From contig JAKISX010000003.1 in NCBI GenBank assembly GCA_021648405.1, forward strand, positions 1-62,022: DNA of 62,022 bases, in the 5' to 3' direction. Origin of the DNA: Sulfurimonas sp. (lineage in GTDB: Bacteria > Campylobacterota > Campylobacteria > Campylobacterales > Sulfurimonadaceae). The notes under the pieces were generated by a model, which was not told the origin of the DNA, made no database searches, and saw nothing but the letters and a program-made list of their open reading frames with translations. Each line of letters starts with the position of its first letter. The first letter of the stretch is position 1. Positions 51,852-61,559 of this stretch are shown in pieces. The position numbers were made by a program, and so were the translations under genes.

Positions 51852-54171
51852 CTATAATTTTATCTAAATACAACTTTTGTGTATCTATCTCAAAGTTAAA
51901 AAATCTAGAAGTAAAACCTCCATCTCCAATCTGCTTAAATTGAATTACTGCTCCGCCATTATTTTGCGTCTCTAGGTATAAAAGTCCAAGTGCATATCTA
52001 CTCTCTTTATTTTTACGATTTTTCATTTTAGCTAACTCAAGTAGTGCTATTGCATTAGCTGGGTGAGAAGATGCTGTAGATGCTACAGCCCCTAAAAATA
52101 AAGTATGTGAATCACGCACTTTTAAATCATCAATAAGGTGATTGTAAAGGACATATGACTCTTCGTATTTTTTATCATAAAGAGAAGCTAAAGCTAAAGA
52201 GCTTACAATCTCTTGTGTATTGTTATGTGTAGTTTCTAAAGTATCTCTAAGCTGTTTTCTTAAAAAAAACAATCTACCTGTAATTAAATTTTGTTGTATA
52301 TATAAATATCTAGTAATATATGGTCCATAATATAGATCATCAAAATTAAATTTTTGCTCTTTTAGATAATTCATAACTTCAAAAGCATACTCTTTTTGTT
52401 TTAATTCATTAAAATGTGCATCAATATACATCATATGTGGCAAAATATCATTAGGCGATAGAGCAACAAGGGCTTTTGTCGCACGAGAAGCGATATCTTT
52501 ATTATTTAACTCTAATGCAATAATTGACTCTAATGCTAAATATATTGGTCTTTGTTTATAATCATTATATAACCAATCGAGTGCACTTACAGTATTATTA
52601 TCACTAACATACAAAAGAGTTTTTATAAATCTAATATATTCACTCTCTTGTTCTAGTGATATAGATTCTTTTATTGTTGCAAGTAATCTGGTATGCTCTT
52701 TATCTAATATTTTAGCACACATCACTCCATAGATACCAGATAGATAGTTTTTAGCATCTAAATGAAACGATTTTATAAAATATTTATGTGCTTGTGCAAT
52801 ATCACCTAATTGAGCATAAGTAAGCCCAATGTTATAATTCAAAATTGAATGTTTTGGTTGAATATTTACTAATTCTTTTAATTTTTCATTTGCATCTCTT
52901 ATATTAAAAGATAAAGCCATTTTTATAGCTTGGACAATTCCTTTATTTACAGTAGATGTTGCTGTACTTTTATTTAAATATGTTTGAGCACTCTGTATGT
53001 TATCAATAAACATATTTGAATTCCCCTTACGAATATAACTTATAGTTTTGTGTGCATCAAATATTTTATATGGTGAGTAATAAAATATTTTATGATAATT
53101 TGTAAACTTATCTTTAGTTATATTTTCTCTATAACTATCTTGTGCTTTAGCAGAATCAAATAATTCATCTTTTAAAGTAACTTTTATTGGATATGGTTTA
53201 TAAATTTCTTCTGGGAACATATCTGTTGTATTTTCTATTAGTTTTCCCGCAGATGCTACAAGACCTGATTTTAGATATATATAACTTAATGCTAAAGCAG
53301 ATTTAACAGGTTCAATGTTTTCTCTCATAGCGTCTTTAAAATATTGTTTTGCTAATGTCAAATCACCAACTCTTGCATAAAGTAAACCAACAGAAAAAGC
53401 ATCACTTTTTTGGTAGTCTTTTTCTAAATCTTCAATAGCCTCGTAATTATTCCCATATAAAGCATTTATCTTTGCTTTTAAATGTTTTTGTATATTTGGA
53501 TATGCATCTGTAGTAGGATTATTCAGTGAACTAAGAGCTTCAAGATAGTTATTTGAATAATACTGAATTAATGTATAATAATATGAATAAAGTGGTGATT
53601 TATTTTCTTGAGGAAGATAAGCATATGCAAGGTCTATATAATAATCAAAACTTTTTTTGTCTTTTAAGTGCAGGGAGCAAACAGCGGCATTGATAGCACT
53701 TACACATCTCTTTTCACCATTTAGAATTGCCTTTGCAAATGTTTTTAAAGCAGTATCATATTGCTCATTTTTCAGTTGCGCTACACCTAGATTATATAAA
53801 GAGATTGATTCACTATACTCTGCGATTTTTTCATACAAATTTAAAGCTTTTTCTTTTGAGCCATGAGAATAGAGGTAATTTGCTTTTGCAATCATATTTT
53901 CTAATTTACTAAGTTCTACAGTTTTTTTATTGTCCTCATCTAGTCTTTCTTCTATGTAATCTAATGAGTAAGTTTGTTTTTTATCTTTAGATGAACTAAA
54001 TACAAGACTAATAATTATTATAATTAATAAAATAGCTCCAATAATAGAAAATATAATTATTTTTTTCTTCTTATCGTCATTTTGAAGTTCGGGAGTAGTT
54101 GAATCTAATTCATGGTCTATTGCAGCATCACTCTCTTGGATAATAATTATTTCTTCTTCAAGCTTAGCCAT
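51832..54171 (-). CDS. Large TPR-repeat membrane protein
   Basis: A 779-residue protein with an acidic cytoplasmic N-terminus (1-33), one span (about 37-58) and more than a dozen TPR-like helix pairs to the C-terminus, for example EKALNLYEKIAEYSESISLY and NYNIGLTYAQLGDIAQAHKY. The repeats would lie in the periplasm. Such proteins form scaffolds; in Campylobacterota, long TPR proteins of this layout are found as motility accessory factors (PflA-like), but I cannot confirm that relation by eye. The 3' end overlaps the Psd-like gene on the other strand by 20 bp. Confidence 0.85.
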   Translation of the reverse strand: MAKLEEEIIIIQESDAAIDHELDSTTPELQNDDKKKKIIIFSIIGAILLIIIIISLVFSSSKDKKQTYSLDYIEERLDEDNKKTVELSKLENMIAKANYLYSHGSKEKALNLYEKIAEYSESISLYNLGVAQLKNEQYDTALKTFAKAILNGEKRCVSAINAAVCSLHLKDKKSFDYYIDLAYAYLPQENKSPLYSYYYTLIQYYSNNYLEALSSLNNPTTDAYPNIQKHLKAKINALYGNNYEAIEDLEKDYQKSDAFSVGLLYARVGDLTLAKQYFKDAMRENIEPVKSALALSYIYLKSGLVASAGKLIENTTDMFPEEIYKPYPIKVTLKDELFDSAKAQDSYRENITKDKFTNYHKIFYYSPYKIFDAHKTISYIRKGNSNMFIDNIQSAQTYLNKSTATSTVNKGIVQAIKMALSFNIRDANEKLKELVNIQPKHSILNYNIGLTYAQLGDIAQAHKYFIKSFHLDAKNYLSGIYGVMCAKILDKEHTRLLATIKESISLEQESEYIRFIKTLLYVSDNNTVSALDWLYNDYKQRPIYLALESIIALELNNKDIASRATKALVALSPNDILPHMMYIDAHFNELKQKEYAFEVMNYLKEQKFNFDDLYYGPYITRYLYIQQNLITGRLFFLRKQLRDTLETTHNNTQEIVSSLALASLYDKKYEESYVLYNHLIDDLKVRDSHTLFLGAVASTASSHPANAIALLELAKMKNRKNKESRYALGLLYLETQNNGGAVIQFKQIGDGGFTSRFFNFEIDTQKLYLDKIIANKDNL

Positions 54172-54227
54172 TACTTACCTTAGAATTTATTAGTTGTTTT
54201 AAGCAATAAAAGTACCAAAATACTCAA

Positions 54228-55376
54228 CTAAATGTTTTTCAAGGCTTCTTGAATTTTTATAGCTTGAATATGTTCACCTACATCATGAACTCTGAGTATT
54301 GACACCCCATTTTTAACAGCTTCTAAATGCAAAGACAAAGTTCCCCCTAATCTGTTTTGTGGTAGTGAAGATGATATTTTATCAATCATAGATTTTCTTG
54401 ATGCTCCAATTAACAATGGTTTATTTAGAGTTAAAAAATGTTCTAAATGTTTAATCAAAACAAGATTATTTTCTAAACTTTTCCCAAAACCTATACCAAC
54501 ATCTAAAATAATATCTTTAATTCCAAAAGATTCTGCCTTATTAATTCTCTCTTTAAAAAAAGAATAAATATCACTTAAAATATTTTCATAACTAGGGTTA
54601 TTTTGCATTGTTTTTGGGGTCCCTTGCATATGCATTATTACAACCTTTGCATCATATTTAGCACAAATTACACACACCTCATCATTTTGTAAACCTGTAA
54701 TATCATTTACAATTTTAAACCCACTCTCAAGTGCTTCTTGTATAACTAAAGGTTCATATGAATCTATACTAAAGTCAACTTTTTCATAAAGCTTTTTCTT
54801 TTTAATAATTTCTAAAACTGGTTTTATTCTCTTTAATTCTTCCTCTGGGGTAACTTTATGTGCTAAAGGAGCTGATGATACAGCACCAATATCTATAATT
54901 GATGCACCATCATCTATCATTTTTTGTATCTTTTGTATCGCTTGTGAATCTATAAATCTACTACCACTAAAAAAGCTATCGTTATTAGTATTTATAACTC
55001 CCATTATCTCAACTTGCTTTGGAGTTACAGTATTTAAAATTGATTCTAACTCAAGAGCTAGCTCTTTTAAGCCAAACGGTTGTGCTAACTCTTTTTTACT
55101 TAATAGTTTCAATTGTTTAGTAGTAGCTATCAGCAAACAATCAACTTTAGGAGTTTGTGCTAAAACCGTACCTCTTGGCACTGCCAAATCTGCACTAATA
55201 CTTAGTGCATCTTGCTTTAATATATTTGCACCACCTACATTTAAATCTCTTATATAAATTAGATGCACCTTAGTCTTTGAGCTTAAAATACTTATCCCAC
55301 TACTATCTACACCTAAATTTTTTAAAAGTGCTGCAACATCACATTGTGCATTTAGTTTTTCAATCTGCATGTGCAA
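54228..55376 (-). CDS. folP: Dihydropteroate synthase
   Basis: A 382-residue folate enzyme with an N-terminal extension of about 110 residues, as in H. pylori HP1232. The barrel carries GVINTNNDSFFSGSRF (pattern GxxNxTPDSFSDGG, diverged), DFSIDSYEP, VNDITG, and LLIGASRKSMI, then LRVHDV. The diverged first loop, with NTNND where NVTPD is usual, could affect sulfonamide response. It overlaps holB by 17 bp. The start may be M1 or M3 (55376 or 55370). Order lysC-hobA-holB-folP as in Helicobacter. Confidence 0.92.
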   Translation of the reverse strand: MHMQIEKLNAQCDVAALLKNLGVDSSGISILSSKTKVHLIYIRDLNVGGANILKQDALSISADLAVPRGTVLAQTPKVDCLLIATTKQLKLLSKKELAQPFGLKELALELESILNTVTPKQVEIMGVINTNNDSFFSGSRFIDSQAIQKIQKMIDDGASIIDIGAVSSAPLAHKVTPEEELKRIKPVLEIIKKKKLYEKVDFSIDSYEPLVIQEALESGFKIVNDITGLQNDEVCVICAKYDAKVVIMHMQGTPKTMQNNPSYENILSDIYSFFKERINKAESFGIKDIILDVGIGFGKSLENNLVLIKHLEHFLTLNKPLLIGASRKSMIDKISSSLPQNRLGGTLSLHLEAVKNGVSILRVHDVGEHIQAIKIQEALKNI

Positions 55377-55977
55377 AACTCATTAAAACAAGTGCTAACA
55401 CACTTTGAGGACGAGAATTTAACTCTAAAAGCCTATATGCTTTATCAAAAATTTCTAATTGTTCGTTTGATAAAATAAGCGTATCAACTATTGTAGCTCT
55501 TGCATAGATTGCTTCTACTAACTCTTTAACCTCTATTTTTGAAACTCTTGCATTTGTTTTTAAAAATGCAAACACTTCAGCATAATCTATTTTTGCTAAA
55601 CTCATATCAAAATTTTTTGTTTCATGGGTTATTTTACCTTTAAAAATCGGTAATCTGGAGCGAACAGTTGGAAGTAGATTTGATTTTGTTGGACTAATGA
55701 TGATAAACTCAATGTTTTTAGGGGGCTCTTCAAGAACTTTAAGTAAAGAATTTTGAGCTTCTACTCCAAAACTTTGAGAACCTAAAACTATATATTTTGT
55801 TTGACTCTCACTAATATAAGCTTCTGCCACAACAGCTTTTGCATGTTCTAGCTTGAATTTTTCTTCTATAAAACCTACAACTCTTAAGGGATGAAGTTTC
55901 TCTTGAAATTTTTCAAATTCATTTAATATATCTGTAGATACTAAGATATGACTTTTTATTGCATCATGAGGTAACAT
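55360..55977 (-). CDS. holB: DNA polymerase III subunit delta prime
   Basis: A 205-residue clamp-loader component, much shorter than the enteric protein (334) but typical of this phylum. YIVLGSQSFGVEAQNSLLKVLEEPP (core NSLLKVLEEP) and the following FIIISPTKSNLLPTVRSR (part) are the signature. The C-terminal collar is minimal. It overlaps hobA by 14 bp and folP by 17 bp, so the three are coupled. Confidence 0.9.
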   Translation of the reverse strand: MLPHDAIKSHILVSTDILNEFEKFQEKLHPLRVVGFIEEKFKLEHAKAVVAEAYISESQTKYIVLGSQSFGVEAQNSLLKVLEEPPKNIEFIIISPTKSNLLPTVRSRLPIFKGKITHETKNFDMSLAKIDYAEVFAFLKTNARVSKIEVKELVEAIYARATIVDTLILSNEQLEIFDKAYRLLELNSRPQSVLALVLMSFAHAD

Positions 55978-56521
55978 CTACCTCTCCAAACATTGCTGCA
56001 TTTAGTGATAAATCAAAAAGACGATAAACCTGTAATAGCTTTATGTCTAGGTACTTATCATAGCTTTTTAAGTTAAAACTATTTACATACTCTTCATCAA
56101 AAATCCAAAGATAACTATTGTTTTTTCTTTTTGCAATATCAGCTTTTTTATTATCTCCTGAACCAATATACCAAAAAAAATAATCATCTTTTAATGAAAG
56201 ATTTATCATATTTTCAATTATATTAATCTTATCTCCACCACTAATATTGTTGTAGTGTGGATATAAAGAATCTAAACTTACAATGGGTAAAAGTGGACGA
56301 TCAAATTTCTCAGAGTTAATTGTATATAATATATAGTTTTGTAACCATTTTCTTTTATCATCAGTTATAAGAATAATAGTCTGCCCATTTAGTATTTGCT
56401 CAAGTGCAATAGAAGTAGCAGGTGTCCAATCAAATCTAAGCTCTTCTAACCAAGAAAAACTAGAGCCCTCTTCTCTTATTGTTTCTAAACTCCATTGGGC
56501 AAAATCTATATCATTAAACAT
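55964..56521 (-). CDS. hobA: DnaA-binding initiation protein HobA
   Basis: A 185-residue protein with the HobA/DiaA-type SIS-like fold. WLEELRFDWTPATSIALEQI, followed by WYIGSGDNKKADIAKRKNNSYLW (part), matches H. pylori HP1230. HobA binds domain I of DnaA and promotes orderly initiation of replication. It is known only from this phylum, so it serves as a taxonomic marker for the window. Six bases after lysC, overlapping holB by 14 bp. Confidence 0.92.
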   Translation of the reverse strand: MFNDIDFAQWSLETIREEGSSFSWLEELRFDWTPATSIALEQILNGQTIILITDDKRKWLQNYILYTINSEKFDRPLLPIVSLDSLYPHYNNISGGDKINIIENMINLSLKDDYFFWYIGSGDNKKADIAKRKNNSYLWIFDEEYVNSFNLKSYDKYLDIKLLQVYRLFDLSLNAAMFGEVDVTS

Positions 56522-56526
56522 CTTGA

Positions 56527-57738
56527 TTACTTATCTAACTCATAAGAGGCGTGAAGTCCACGAACTGCTAATTCTGCATATTTTTCATCGATAATCATAG
56601 ATACTTTTATCTCTGAAGTTGAAATCATATTGATATTTATATTGTTTTTTGCCATTGTTGAAAATGCAAGTGCTGCTACGCCAGTATGTGACTTCATTCC
56701 AACGCCAACAACTGATACTTTACAAATATTTTCATTATAAGAATCAGACTTTATCTCTCCAGTTTTTATAAAACAATCTACAATATTTTTTGCATCTTCA
56801 ATATCACTAACTGGGACTGTAAAATCTATGCTAGTACTACCATCATAAGCTTTAGTTTGAATAATCATATCTATATTTATATCATTTGTTGCTAGTTTAT
56901 TAAAAATATCAGAAGCTATTCCTGGTCTATCTTTTACGCCAACTAAAGAGATACGAGCTTGGTTTCTGTCTAATGCTATTCCGCTTACTAGTGGTGCTTC
57001 CATAATATTTTCTTCCTTTGTTATTAATGTTCCCTCTTCATCTGAAAAACTTGAGCGTGTTACTAAATTTACATTTAGTTTTTTAGCCATCTCTACTGAG
57101 CGACTTTGAAGTACTTTTGCACCAAGAGATGCTAACTCTAACATCTCATCATAAGAGATGTAGTCTAATTTTTTAGCACGTGGTTCAATACGAGGGTCAG
57201 TTGTATAGATTCCATTTACATCTGTATATATTTCACATAAGTCTGCTTTTAGAGCTCCTGCTATTGCTACAGCGGATAAGTCACTTCCCCCACGACCAAG
57301 AGTTGTAACATCCCCGTTTTCGTTTACACCTTGAAATCCTGCTATTACAATTATTTTTCCAGATTTAATCTCTTTTTTCATAGCATCTGGATTTATTACT
57401 TCTATTCTTGCTTTTGTATGGTGCATATTTGTCACAATCCCAGCTTTACGACCAGTCATTGCAACTGCCTCATGCCCCATTTCATTAAGAGCTATTGATA
57501 AAAGTGATGCGGTAACTCTCTCCCCTGAACTCAACAACATATCCATATCCGCCCTACTTGGAGTAGATGAAAAATGCTCAGCATACCCAACAAGCTTATT
57601 TGTTTCCCCACTCATAGCAGATACAACTACAACTACATCATTGCCAGCTTTTTTGCATTTACTAACACGATTAGCCACATTTTGAATGCGATCTAAATCA
57701 CCAACACTTGTTCCGCCAAATTTTTGAACAATTAACAT
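56527..57738 (-). CDS. lysC: Aspartate kinase
   Basis: A 403-residue enzyme that starts the synthesis of lysine, methionine, threonine and diaminopimelate. The kinase part begins LIVQKFGGTSVGDLDRI, with TLGRGGSDLSAVAIAGALKAD (part) further on; two ACT domains (about 265-400) bind allosteric lysine or threonine (GVKDRPGIASDIF and VGVGMKSHTGVAA). One base after rppH. Normal length. Confidence 0.97.
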   Translation of the reverse strand: MLIVQKFGGTSVGDLDRIQNVANRVSKCKKAGNDVVVVVSAMSGETNKLVGYAEHFSSTPSRADMDMLLSSGERVTASLLSIALNEMGHEAVAMTGRKAGIVTNMHHTKARIEVINPDAMKKEIKSGKIIVIAGFQGVNENGDVTTLGRGGSDLSAVAIAGALKADLCEIYTDVNGIYTTDPRIEPRAKKLDYISYDEMLELASLGAKVLQSRSVEMAKKLNVNLVTRSSFSDEEGTLITKEENIMEAPLVSGIALDRNQARISLVGVKDRPGIASDIFNKLATNDINIDMIIQTKAYDGSTSIDFTVPVSDIEDAKNIVDCFIKTGEIKSDSYNENICKVSVVGVGMKSHTGVAALAFSTMAKNNININMISTSEIKVSMIIDEKYAELAVRGLHASYELDK

Positions 57739-57739
57739 T

Positions 57740-58210
57740 TTATAAATAACTCTCTTTTTTAAAATAATTTATTACTTTTTTATAAACTTCTTGCTTAAAT
57801 GCAGCACTTAAACCCAATACATCATTAACTTTTACAAACTTATACGCACTAAACTCTGGATGCTTTGTTTGTAGATTAATCTTTGCATCAACACCCAATT
57901 TTAGCAAAAAATATCTTTGAGTTTGACCAGTAAATGGTTTCATCGATGCAGCTATTTTAGAAGGAAAATCATAAGATATCCACTCAGGGTACTCTGCAAT
58001 AATAGTTGCATCTTTTGTACCTATCTCCTCTTCAAGCTCACGAAAAAGTGCTTCTTGTACCTCTTCGCCCTCATCTATTCCACCTTGTGGAAATTGCCAA
58101 ACATTTTGTAAATCATTTCTTTGTGCTATAAAAATCTCTTTTTTTTGTGGATAATTATGTGATACCACAATCATAGCTACATTAGGACGATATAGTTTTT
58201 TTTTACTCAT
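57740..58210 (-). CDS. rppH: RNA pyrophosphohydrolase (Nudix)
   Basis: A 156-residue Nudix enzyme with the box GGIDEGEEVQEALFRELEEEIG (core REL..EE.G). WQFPQGGIDEGE is typical of RppH/NudH, which removes pyrophosphate from mRNA 5' ends or cleaves Ap4A. First gene of rppH-lysC-hobA-holB-folP. A TATAAT (minus strand TTGTATAATCG, near 58237) is a likely promoter. Confidence 0.93.
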   Translation of the reverse strand: MSKKKLYRPNVAMIVVSHNYPQKKEIFIAQRNDLQNVWQFPQGGIDEGEEVQEALFRELEEEIGTKDATIIAEYPEWISYDFPSKIAASMKPFTGQTQRYFLLKLGVDAKINLQTKHPEFSAYKFVKVNDVLGLSAAFKQEVYKKVINYFKKESYL

Positions 58211-58284
58211 TAGATTCTCTGTATTTAAATATCGCGATTATACAAAAATAGCTATTAAAATAAGATTACGAGTTAATTAAAAAA

Positions 58285-59352
58285 ATGATACACTTTGAAA
58301 TGTTGTTATATATCCATATTCCATTTTGCGATTCTAAATGTTCATACTGCGCTTTTAACTCTTATGTAGATAAATTTCATCTTAAAAAAGACTATATGAA
58401 AGCCCTTGAAATTCAACTAAATCTTGAATTAAAAAGATTTAATGTTTATAAAAAAAATATACAAACCATATTTATCGGTGGTGGTACACCATCTACTGTT
58501 TCACCAAAATTATACGCACCATTATTTAAAATTTTAAAACCTTATTTAAAATCAAATGCTGAAATAACCATCGAAGCAAATCCAAATAGTTCCACTCATG
58601 ATTGGCTTCTCGATATGCATGAACTTGGGGTAAATCGTATAAGTTTTGGAGTGCAGAGTTTTAATGATGATAAATTAAAATTGTTAAATCGTGCTCATAA
58701 TTCAAAACAAGCAAAAGAAGCAGTTTTAAATGCTAAAAAAGTTGGTTTTAAAAACATCTCCTTAGACTTAATATATGCAACTTATGGCGATACAAAAAAA
58801 TTACTTAGCAACGATTTAATTGAGGCGTTTAAACTACCAATAAACCATCTAAGTGCATATGCTTTAACCATTGAACAAGGCACTCTTTTTGAAAATAAAC
58901 CTCAAATGTCAAAAGAAAAAATACAACTTACTTCATGGTTCTTTGAGTCTATCATAACACATGGGTTTGAACAATATGAAATAAGTAATTTTGGCTCATA
59001 TAAAAGTGAACACAACTTAGGTTATTGGCAGTATAAAGATTATATTGGGCTAGGAAGTGGAGCTGTAGGAAAATTAAAAAATGAGCGTTTTTATCCAACT
59101 AGCAACATTGATAACTATATACTAAACCCAAATGATATAGACTCAGAACTACTAAGTAGCGATGAAATAAAAATAGAAAAAATCTTCTTAGGACTTCGCT
59201 CATGTATAGGTATAAAAAAAGAGATTTTAGATGAAAAAGAATTAAAACAAGCAAAATTATTAGTTAAAGAAAAAAAATTATATTTTAAAAATAATACTTT
59301 TTATAACTATAATTTTCTTTTAGCAGATGAGATTGCACTGTTTTTGTTTTAA
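58285..59352 (+). CDS. hemW: Radical SAM protein HemW-like
   Basis: A 355-residue radical SAM enzyme. CDSKCSYCAF gives the CxxxCxxC cluster site with F, as in HemW, not the C of true HemN. GGGTPSTVSP, EANPNS and RISFGVQSF are the other motifs. HemW proteins bind haem and pass it to respiratory enzymes and are often wrongly called coproporphyrinogen oxidase. The start may be M1 (58285) or M6 (58300); neither has a ribosome site of note. H. pylori HP1226 is the counterpart. Confidence 0.9.
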   Translation: MIHFEMLLYIHIPFCDSKCSYCAFNSYVDKFHLKKDYMKALEIQLNLELKRFNVYKKNIQTIFIGGGTPSTVSPKLYAPLFKILKPYLKSNAEITIEANPNSSTHDWLLDMHELGVNRISFGVQSFNDDKLKLLNRAHNSKQAKEAVLNAKKVGFKNISLDLIYATYGDTKKLLSNDLIEAFKLPINHLSAYALTIEQGTLFENKPQMSKEKIQLTSWFFESIITHGFEQYEISNFGSYKSEHNLGYWQYKDYIGLGSGAVGKLKNERFYPTSNIDNYILNPNDIDSELLSSDEIKIEKIFLGLRSCIGIKKEILDEKELKQAKLLVKEKKLYFKNNTFYNYNFLLADEIALFLF

Positions 59353-59430
59353 GATTATTGTTCGGTATATCTCTATTTTAATCATTCTTTTGCTAAAATC
59401 CACATAATTATTTTTTTAACAAGGTTTTAC

Positions 59431-59781
59431 ATGTTTGGTATGGGTTTTTCAGAGATACTTATTATCGCTGTTATAGCTATTATATTTTTAGGTCCCGATA
59501 AGCTTCCGTCTGCGATGATTGAAATTGCTAAGTTTTTTAAAAATACTAAAGAAACTATTAGTTCAGTTAAAGATTCAATAGAAGAAGAGATACATATAAA
59601 AGATATGAAAGAGGAAGCCTTGGCTTACAAAAAAGAACTTCTAGGTGCTTCAAATAAACTAAAAAAAGTAACAAACTCTTCACAAATAAGTTCTAAGCTA
59701 ACAAAAATTGGAGATGATATTCTCCATGACTCTAAAGACGAAAAAATTATTTTTGAAAAAAAAGAATCGCCAAATGCTTAG
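59431..59781 (+). CDS. tatB: Sec-independent translocase protein TatB
   Basis: A 116-residue protein with one N-terminal span and the FLGPDKLP hinge (about 20-27), then an amphipathic helix and a long lysine-rich tail. It joins TatC in the receptor complex for folded, twin-arginine substrates. The length and the tatB-tatC-queA order (HP1060-HP1062) favour TatB over TatA. Overlaps tatC by 8 bp. Confidence 0.9.
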   Translation: MFGMGFSEILIIAVIAIIFLGPDKLPSAMIEIAKFFKNTKETISSVKDSIEEEIHIKDMKEEALAYKKELLGASNKLKKVTNSSQISSKLTKIGDDILHDSKDEKIIFEKKESPNA

Positions 59782-60538
59782 TGATTTAAGACCACATCTT
59801 GTAGAGCTTAGAAAAAGATTAGCTATTTCAGCTGGTAGTTTAATCGTTATGTTTTTTGTAATGTTTTACTTCCATGAAGCTATACTTAGCTGGATGATTG
59901 AACCACTAAATTATGCACTAGCTGAAGTTGGTAAAAAATCAGTCCATGCAGCGGATGGTATGGTTACTACCAACCAAGTTGGAGGGGCATTTTTTGCAGC
60001 TCTAAAAGTTTCATTTTTTGCAGCAATTTTAGGAGCACTACCAATAATCCTTTTACAAATTTGGCTTTTCGTTGCTCCTGGTTTATATGCTAATGAAAAA
60101 AAGATGATTGCCCCATTTGTACTTGGTGGCACAATAATGTTCACTATTGGGGTGCTTTTTGCATATTATGTTGTTACCCCTTTTGGGTTTGATTTTTTAA
60201 TCACTTTTGGTGATTTTAAATTTACTCCACTTATTAATATTGAAGATTATGTTGGTTTTTTTACAAAAATTATGTTTGGATTTGGTATAGCATTTGAGCT
60301 TCCTGTTTTTGCTTACTTTTTGGCCTTACTTGGTATGGTAAACGACAAACAGATGATAAGTTTTTTTAAATACGCAGTTATTATAATCTTTATTGTTGCT
60401 GCACTTTTAACTCCACCAGATATTTTAACTCAACTTCTTATGGCAGGTCCACTTATTATACTATATGGCTTTTCTATTTTAATTGTTAAAATAGTTAATC
60501 CTGCTAAAATCGATGACGATGAAACAGATGCAAAATAA
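59774..60538 (+). CDS. tatC: Sec-independent translocase protein TatC
   Basis: A 254-residue protein with six spans, the twin-arginine receptor. The start is set at MLSDLRPHLVELRKRL (59774), the usual TatC opening, where ATG overlaps the tatB stop by 8 bp; the upstream ATG would add 22 residues read from tatB in another frame. FGFDFLITFG and VAALLTPPDILTQLLMAGPL (part) are conserved. It exports cofactor-bearing enzymes. Confidence 0.95.
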   Translation: MLSDLRPHLVELRKRLAISAGSLIVMFFVMFYFHEAILSWMIEPLNYALAEVGKKSVHAADGMVTTNQVGGAFFAALKVSFFAAILGALPIILLQIWLFVAPGLYANEKKMIAPFVLGGTIMFTIGVLFAYYVVTPFGFDFLITFGDFKFTPLINIEDYVGFFTKIMFGFGIAFELPVFAYFLALLGMVNDKQMISFFKYAVIIIFIVAALLTPPDILTQLLMAGPLIILYGFSILIVKIVNPAKIDDDETDAK

Positions 60539-61559
60539 TAAAGAATTCCTAACCTCCAGTTATGACTTTACACTACCGAGTGAACTTATAGCTACTCACC
60601 CAGCACACCCAAGAGATAGTGCAAAACTTCTTATATATAATCGCCAAACTGATGAAATAATTCACACATATTTTTATGATTTTGAAAAATATATCCCAAA
60701 AAATTGCGCTTTAATCTTTAATGACACAAAAGTAATAAAAGCAAGACTTTATGGGAAAAAACAAAGTGGTGGAAATATTGAACTTTTAATAAATAAACCA
60801 CTAAACGCATTTGAGATAAATGTATATATTCGTGGTAAAGTAAAAGTTGATACAGAGATATCTTTTGAAAATGATTTAGTAGCTAGGGTTATAAAACTAG
60901 AAGATGATGGAAGTCGTATTGTTGAGTTTTCAACATCTAAAAATAAGCTTAGATTTGAAGATTTGCTACCTATCATTGATATAATCGGTCATGTTCCTCT
61001 TCCTCCATATATCAATAGAGATGATGAAAAATCAGATGAAAGTGAGTATCAAAGTGTATTTGCAAAAAAGCAAGGTGCAGTAGCTGCTCCAACTGCTTCA
61101 CTACATTTTACAGATGAACAACATACTCGAATTTGCAATAATTTTAAACACGCTTATGTAACTTTACATGTGGGAAGTGGGACATTTAAACCTGTAGATG
61201 TTGAAATTATAACACACCATCCTATGCACTCAGAATATTATAATATCTCAAATGAAGCAAAATCTTTGCTAGATTCAGATACTCCGATACTTAGTATAGG
61301 GACAACATCTACAAGGACTATTGAATTTTACGATAAACATGGGAAAATTCTTCAAGGTGAAGCAAATCTGTTTTTACACCCCAACAACAAACCAAGTCGA
61401 GTAAACCATCTTTTGACAAATTTTCATCTACCCAAATCAACACTTTTGATGTTAGTTGCGTCATTTGTTGGAGTACAAAAAACTCAAGTACTTTATGCAC
61501 AAGCTATAAAAAATAAGTATCGTTTTTATAGTTATGGTGATGCGATGTTGATTATTTAA
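60528..61559 (+). CDS. queA: S-adenosylmethionine:tRNA ribosyltransferase-isomerase
   Basis: A 343-residue enzyme of queuosine synthesis. SSYDFTLPSELIATHPAHPRD is replaced here in part only as DFTLPSELIA, with later HVPLPPYINRDDE and GAVAAPTASLHFT (the AAPTA signature) and HLTTNFHLPKSTLLMLV-like end (LTNFHLPKSTLLML). The start is uncertain: M at 60513, 60519 or 60528; I use the last because it leaves only an 11-bp overlap with tatC. None has a clear ribosome site. Confidence 0.93.
   Translation: MQNNKEFLTSSYDFTLPSELIATHPAHPRDSAKLLIYNRQTDEIIHTYFYDFEKYIPKNCALIFNDTKVIKARLYGKKQSGGNIELLINKPLNAFEINVYIRGKVKVDTEISFENDLVARVIKLEDDGSRIVEFSTSKNKLRFEDLLPIIDIIGHVPLPPYINRDDEKSDESEYQSVFAKKQGAVAAPTASLHFTDEQHTRICNNFKHAYVTLHVGSGTFKPVDVEIITHHPMHSEYYNISNEAKSLLDSDTPILSIGTTSTRTIEFYDKHGKILQGEANLFLHPNNKPSRVNHLLTNFHLPKSTLLMLVASFVGVQKTQVLYAQAIKNKYRFYSYGDAMLII

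Noticed and set aside
58285-59352. Oxygen-independent coproporphyrinogen oxidase HemN
   Set aside because: The cluster motif ends in F, not C, and the protein is about 100 residues shorter than HemN, both of which point to HemW.
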